Below the pieces are notes generated by a model that had not been told where the DNA came from, did no database searches, and was given only the letters and a program-made list of their open reading frames with translations. Made by a program: the position numbers and the translations under genes. Positions 60,681 to 64,000 of a stretch of 64,000 nt of DNA are shown here, piece after piece (position 1 is the stretch's first letter; every line of letters begins with the position of its first letter). The DNA comes from MH13 sp042140245 (GTDB taxonomy: Bacteria; Pseudomonadota; Alphaproteobacteria; Rhizobiales; MH13). The stretch is from contig NZ_CP159483.1 of assembly GCF_042140245.1 (NCBI RefSeq), positions 2,604,001 through 2,668,000 of the forward strand, read 5' to 3'.

Positions 60681-61690
60681 CCATTTCTCTCACCGGGTGC
60701 GCCAAGACCTTTCCCGATGGCACGCGGGCGCTTTTGCCAACAGACCTTGCTGTTGGTGATAGCGAGATTGTTGCTCTTCTTGGACCCTCTGGCTGCGGAA
60801 AAACCACGCTGCTGCGTCTAATCGCTGGACTTGAAACGCCTGATTCCGGTGGCCGGATTCAATTAGGTGAAGAGGATGTTACGGCCTTACCTGTCGAGTC
60901 GCGCCGGGTGGGCATTGTGTTCCAGAACTATGCGCTCTTTCCCAATATGAGCGTGCGGGCGAACATCGCCTACGGCCTGAAAATGCAGAAGCAGCCACGC
61001 GCAACGATCACCGCGCGCGTTGATGAGGTGATGGGACTTTGCCGCCTTGAAGGGCTGGCAGATCGCGCCAACACCATGTTGTCTGGAGGTCAGAAACAGC
61101 GTGTTGCGTTAGCACGTGCGGTCGCGCCGCGTCCGAAACTTTTGCTGTTGGATGAGCCCTTGTCGGCGCTTGACGCAGCTTTGCGCGAGGTTCTGCGCGA
61201 TGAGCTTGCCGGTTTGTTGCGTACCATCGGAACAACGGCAATTTTCGTCACGCACGATCAAAGTGAGGCGCTTGCCATTGCTGACCGTATCGCGGTGATG
61301 AACACTGGTCGTATCGAACAGATCGGCACACCAATGACGCTTTATCAGCAACCGGCGTCACCTTTCGTGGCCAGTTTTGTCGGCCATGCGGTGCCGCTGG
61401 ATGGCAAAGCTGAAGGTGATGAGTGGGTGACTGGTGCCGGGCGGTTCCGGACACGCGAACCTGCTGGTAACCGCAAAGTGTTTGTGCGCCCGGAAAGCTT
61501 GATGGTCGATGAGACGGGGAGCCTTTCAGGGACAGTGGCTGCAACCACCTTCATGGGCACCCATCACCGTGTGCTTGTTGCAGGTCTTAATCCTGCGCCG
61601 ATCCCGGCCACCTATCGCGGTAGCACGCCACCACAACGTGGTCAGCCCGTGCGCCTGGCGATCAACGCCGATGAGGCCCTTCTTCTCTAG
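60677..61690 (+). CDS. ABC ATPase (PotA/PhnT-like)
   Basis: 337 residues from ATG 60677; longer frames run into the permease. Walker A LLGPSGCGKTTLLRLIAGLE, Q-loop VFQNYALFPNMSVRANIAYG, signature MLSGGQKQRVALARAVAPRP, Walker B LLLDEPLSALD, switch His IFVTHDQSEALAIAD. The C-terminal TOBE-like domain (~240-337) includes VFVRPESLMVDE. Energises the importer encoded just upstream; 23 bp before the phosphoesterase gene. Confidence 0.93.
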   Translation: MTISLTGCAKTFPDGTRALLPTDLAVGDSEIVALLGPSGCGKTTLLRLIAGLETPDSGGRIQLGEEDVTALPVESRRVGIVFQNYALFPNMSVRANIAYGLKMQKQPRATITARVDEVMGLCRLEGLADRANTMLSGGQKQRVALARAVAPRPKLLLLDEPLSALDAALREVLRDELAGLLRTIGTTAIFVTHDQSEALAIADRIAVMNTGRIEQIGTPMTLYQQPASPFVASFVGHAVPLDGKAEGDEWVTGAGRFRTREPAGNRKVFVRPESLMVDETGSLSGTVAATTFMGTHHRVLVAGLNPAPIPATYRGSTPPQRGQPVRLAINADEALLL

Positions 61691-61713
61691 TTTCACGGAC
61701 TGCATCAACTGAC

Positions 61714-62523
61714 ATGACCACTATCCTTCAACTTTCTGATACTCACATCGTCAGCGCTGGTGAGCGCGCCTATGGCGTGGTCGATACCGCCACGGCTTTG
61801 GCTGACGGCGTTGCTGTCATCAAGCAGATCGCACCGCAGCTAGGGGCCATCGACGCGATTGTTGTGACCGGTGATCTGACAGATTTCGGAAAGCCGGACG
61901 AATACGCACGCTTCCTCGACCTGACGCGTGATCTGCCAGCACCAGTGTTTGCTGTCCCGGGTAACCACGATAGGCGCGAGCCTATGCGTGCTGCGTTCTC
62001 AAGCCAAACCTGGATGCCGTCCGATGGCCCGATCCAATGGCTGTTGGCGTTTGATGATTTTGCAGTCATAGGTCTCGATACGCTGGTCGAAGGGCAGGGC
62101 AGTGGCGCGCTTTGCACACAGGGGCTGACATTCCTAAAAGCTGCACTCGATGGATTGTCGCCCAAGCCGGTAATGATAGCGGTTCACCATCCGCCGTTTC
62201 TCACGGGCATTCCAACGATGGATGCGCAGGGTTTTGACAATCGCGATGCGTTGCTCTCGATGCTCGGTGATTATGATGGAGAGGTCCAGATTATCTGTGG
62301 CCATGTGCATCGTATGGTCGTGAGCCGGCTTGGTACCATCCCGGCCACAATCGCGCCGGGGACCTCGCACGCGGTGAAACTGGAGTTTCGCGCTGAAGAG
62401 CCCAACAGTCTGATGCTGGAACCGCCGGGTATGCTGCTGCACCGATGGATTGGATCAGGTTTTCAGTCGCACCTTGTGCATCTAGGTGACTTTGAAGGCC
62501 CGTATCCGTTCTACAGCTATTGA
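61714..62523 (+). CDS. Metallophosphoesterase (class III cyclic-nucleotide/glycerophosphodiesterase-like)
   Basis: 269 residues. Metal motifs in order: LQLSDTHIV, VTGDLTDFGKPDEY, VPGNHDRREPM, VHHPPFLTG and CGHVHRMV, the complete two-metal set of the CpdA/GpdQ group. Cytoplasmic. In the importer operon it would hydrolyse a phosphodiester, either the imported compound (for example a glycerophosphodiester) or a cyclic nucleotide. The operon context favours the former, by inference. Length is normal. Confidence 0.87.
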   Translation: MTTILQLSDTHIVSAGERAYGVVDTATALADGVAVIKQIAPQLGAIDAIVVTGDLTDFGKPDEYARFLDLTRDLPAPVFAVPGNHDRREPMRAAFSSQTWMPSDGPIQWLLAFDDFAVIGLDTLVEGQGSGALCTQGLTFLKAALDGLSPKPVMIAVHHPPFLTGIPTMDAQGFDNRDALLSMLGDYDGEVQIICGHVHRMVVSRLGTIPATIAPGTSHAVKLEFRAEEPNSLMLEPPGMLLHRWIGSGFQSHLVHLGDFEGPYPFYSY

Positions 62524-62619
62524 TCAAAGGCTCGCCGGTTGCGTGGTTGCCTTGAGATTTCAATGCGTTCCGTGTTTCTTTGGTTCAGATTCAGACTCGT
62601 GCTGATCAAAGGAATGTCG

Positions 62620-62928
62620 ATGTTAAAACACTGTGTGTTCGTGAATTTCAAACCAGACTGTTCGCAGATCGAACGGGACAAGGTGTTGGCTGGGTTTGCT
62701 GCTGTAGCCGATGACGTTCCTGGTATGCTCGACTATTGCTACGGGCCGAACCTTGACTATGAGAACAAGTCAGACGCCTACCGCGATGGTTTCATTGTGA
62801 CCTTCGCCGACAGGGATGCGCATCTGGCCTATGAAAACCACCCTTTGCATCGAGAGCTCGGCGCCAGGATGGTTGATATGTGCGTCGGCGGCCATGATGG
62901 CATCATCGTGTTTGATCTGCACGTTTAG
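62620..62928 (+). CDS. Dabb-domain (stress-responsive alpha/beta barrel) protein
   Basis: 102 residues from ATG 62620, with AAGGA seven bases upstream; earlier in-frame starts lack a site. Starts MLKHCVFVNFKPDCSQIERD, then DVPGMLDYCYGPNLDYENKS and VTFADRDAHLAYENHPLHRE, the Dabb ferredoxin-like dimer fold with its early His. Function of the family is poorly known; some members act as cyclases or dehydratases. Last gene of the importer operon, with 96 bp before it and 74 bp after it. Confidence 0.8.
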   Translation: MLKHCVFVNFKPDCSQIERDKVLAGFAAVADDVPGMLDYCYGPNLDYENKSDAYRDGFIVTFADRDAHLAYENHPLHRELGARMVDMCVGGHDGIIVFDLHV

Positions 62929-63002
62929 GGCTTTTCATAAGATCGACCGAGCCGAGGCGCGATCATTTGGCATGGAGCGGTTTGCTGGTTTAGAACGTCG
63001 CG

Positions 63003-64000
63003 ATGTCTGATACCAAGATCAAAACTATGGAAGAGTTTGCCAGCGTCAGCGGCTTGTCGCGGCCAACGGTTTCTAAATATTTTTTCGATGCAAGCAGCGT
63101 GCGTAAATCGACGCGCGCCAAGATCGAAGAGGCGTTGGAGCGTTACGACTATACGCCCAACATGTATGCGGTGAACCAGAACCGTAGATTGACCCGTACG
63201 GTGGGCATCTTGGTGCCATTTTTGGCCGATCCCTTTTTCGCTGAGATCGCCCGCACCATTGAGCGGTTGTGCCACAATGCTGGCTTTCGCCCGATTGTCT
63301 TCAGCTCACATGGCGAACCCGAGCTTGAAGTTGATAATCTCAAAAGCTTGCTGGCGATGAAGCCTGCTGGTGCGTTGCTTGCGCCGCTTGGGCGTTTGTC
63401 CGACCAAGAGGCGCTTTCGAGCTTTTGTGATGATGTGCCTTCGGTTTTGTTTGACAGCAACATTGAGAATTTGGGTGAGGGGTTTGTCGGCCTCGACAAT
63501 GATCAGAGTATCGGTGCGATCGTCAGGTATCTCTGTGAATCAGGAGAGCCACCTTGCTTTTTTGAAGGACGGTCAGCGCCGAACCCAAACGTTCGTTCCA
63601 AGCTGCGGGCCTACAAGAAGACCATGCAAGACCTGGGGCATGAGGCGCACATCGTATATGCCGATGGCGAAGGCTGGGACTTCGAAGCGATTGGGTATCA
63701 GGCTGGCATCAAGGCCCTGCGCGAGCGGGCTTTCTCATCCAATACCGTGCTTTGCGGCAATGATCGGTTGGCTGTTGGCTTCCTTGCTGCCGCTTATGAA
63801 GAGGGGCTGCGCGTTGGCCGCGGTGATGGGTGTGCTTTGCGTGTGGCAGGCCATGATGACCATCCGTTTTCACGCTTCACATGTCCTCCACTTACGACGG
63901 TTTCTCAGGATTTCGACGCTATCGCCGCGCGTAGTGTGGAGCTTTTAACAGGGCTTTTTGATGATCATTCTGAGCGCCCAACCGACAGGAAAACAACACT
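63003..64000 (+). CDS. LacI-family regulator (partial, cut by window end)
   Basis: The frame from ATG 63003 stays open to the last base, 332 codons. N-terminal HTH: TMEEFASVSGLSRPTVSKYF with RKSTRAKIEEALERYDYTPN; the hinge is shortened. Sensor: TVGILVPFLADPFFAEIART, VLFDSNIENLGEGFVGLDND, VLCGNDRLAVGFLAAAYEEG and GHDDHPFSRFTCPPLTTVSQ. Nearly complete, perhaps 10-20 residues missing. Probably regulates genes to the right of the window, or the importer operon to its left together with the LacI at 56888. Confidence 0.88.
   Translation, partial: MSDTKIKTMEEFASVSGLSRPTVSKYFFDASSVRKSTRAKIEEALERYDYTPNMYAVNQNRRLTRTVGILVPFLADPFFAEIARTIERLCHNAGFRPIVFSSHGEPELEVDNLKSLLAMKPAGALLAPLGRLSDQEALSSFCDDVPSVLFDSNIENLGEGFVGLDNDQSIGAIVRYLCESGEPPCFFEGRSAPNPNVRSKLRAYKKTMQDLGHEAHIVYADGEGWDFEAIGYQAGIKALRERAFSSNTVLCGNDRLAVGFLAAAYEEGLRVGRGDGCALRVAGHDDHPFSRFTCPPLTTVSQDFDAIAARSVELLTGLFDDHSERPTDRKTT

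Noticed and set aside
1..64000. CRISPR arrays, rRNA or tRNA genes
   Set aside because: No regularly spaced repeats and no RNA gene signatures were seen while reading through the window.

Overview
The window reads as a chromosomal stretch of an alphaproteobacterium, probably a marine or host-associated heterotroph of the Rhodobacterales/Hyphomicrobiales type. This is inferred from gene content (many ABC and TRAP uptake systems with private regulators, YejA-like and SsuA-like binding proteins, FCD-type GntR regulators), moderately high GC and dense operons with ATGA/TGATG overlaps. The genus cannot be fixed from sequence alone. I see no rRNA, tRNA, CRISPR array, complete insertion sequence or prophage.

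Layout. (1) 1-3489 (+): the end of a polyamine-type ABC ATPase, two permeases, a PuuE-like deacetylase and an Asp/Glu/hydantoin racemase-fold protein. It meets tail to tail a minus-strand operon (8799-3486) of BtpA/SgcQ protein, SIS isomerase, PfkB kinase, amidohydrolase and a second deacetylase, divergent from a DeoR regulator (8925-9698). (2) 10072-15391: GntR regulator with a palindromic operator, a DctPQM TRAP transporter and two TIM-barrel sugar isomerases/epimerases. (3) 15613-20752: TetR regulator, perfect palindromic operator and a two-gene RND efflux pump, followed by an unknown protein and a HAD-fold protein lacking its nucleophile. (4) 22182-23267: a decayed patch with a frameshifted TauD-type dioxygenase joined to a scrap of TRAP permease. 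(5) 23268-26010: small secreted protein, YejA-like binding protein, a Cys-rich small ORF and an ABM-fold monooxygenase. (6) 26049-30443: LysR, ureohydrolase, APH-fold kinase and class III aminotransferase. (7) 30741-36869: SsuABC-like uptake system, two SDRs, a third deacetylase and a second ureohydrolase. (8) 37280-45217: a Ser/Thr phospho-signalling island made of a Thr-Arg-Leu-repeat FHA protein, PP2C phosphatase, FHA/zinc-ribbon protein, FHA-Rossmann (flavoprotein-like) fusion, two membrane proteins and a convergent transmembrane kinase. (9) 45332-51857: an ABC exporter-like protein with all nucleotide-binding motifs decayed, a P-loop protein, an alpha/beta hydrolase, an anti-sigma/ECF sigma pair and a secreted subtilase with a poly-Asp tract. 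(10) 51876-56499 (-): second TRAP operon with GntR and a zinc alcohol dehydrogenase. (11) 56888-64000: LacI regulator, four-gene ABC importer, metallophosphoesterase, Dabb protein and a second LacI-type regulator cut by the window end.

Most of the window is scavenging and catabolism of small nitrogenous and sugar-like compounds; enzymes that break C-N bonds (deacetylase/allantoinase fold, ureohydrolases, amidohydrolase) recur. The least explained and most interesting part is 37280-48804, where kinase, phosphatase and three FHA proteins surround a redox-like FHA fusion with no type VI secretion genes in view. Three substrate-binding-protein genes are separated from their membrane subunits by strong RNA hairpins, a recurring expression device.
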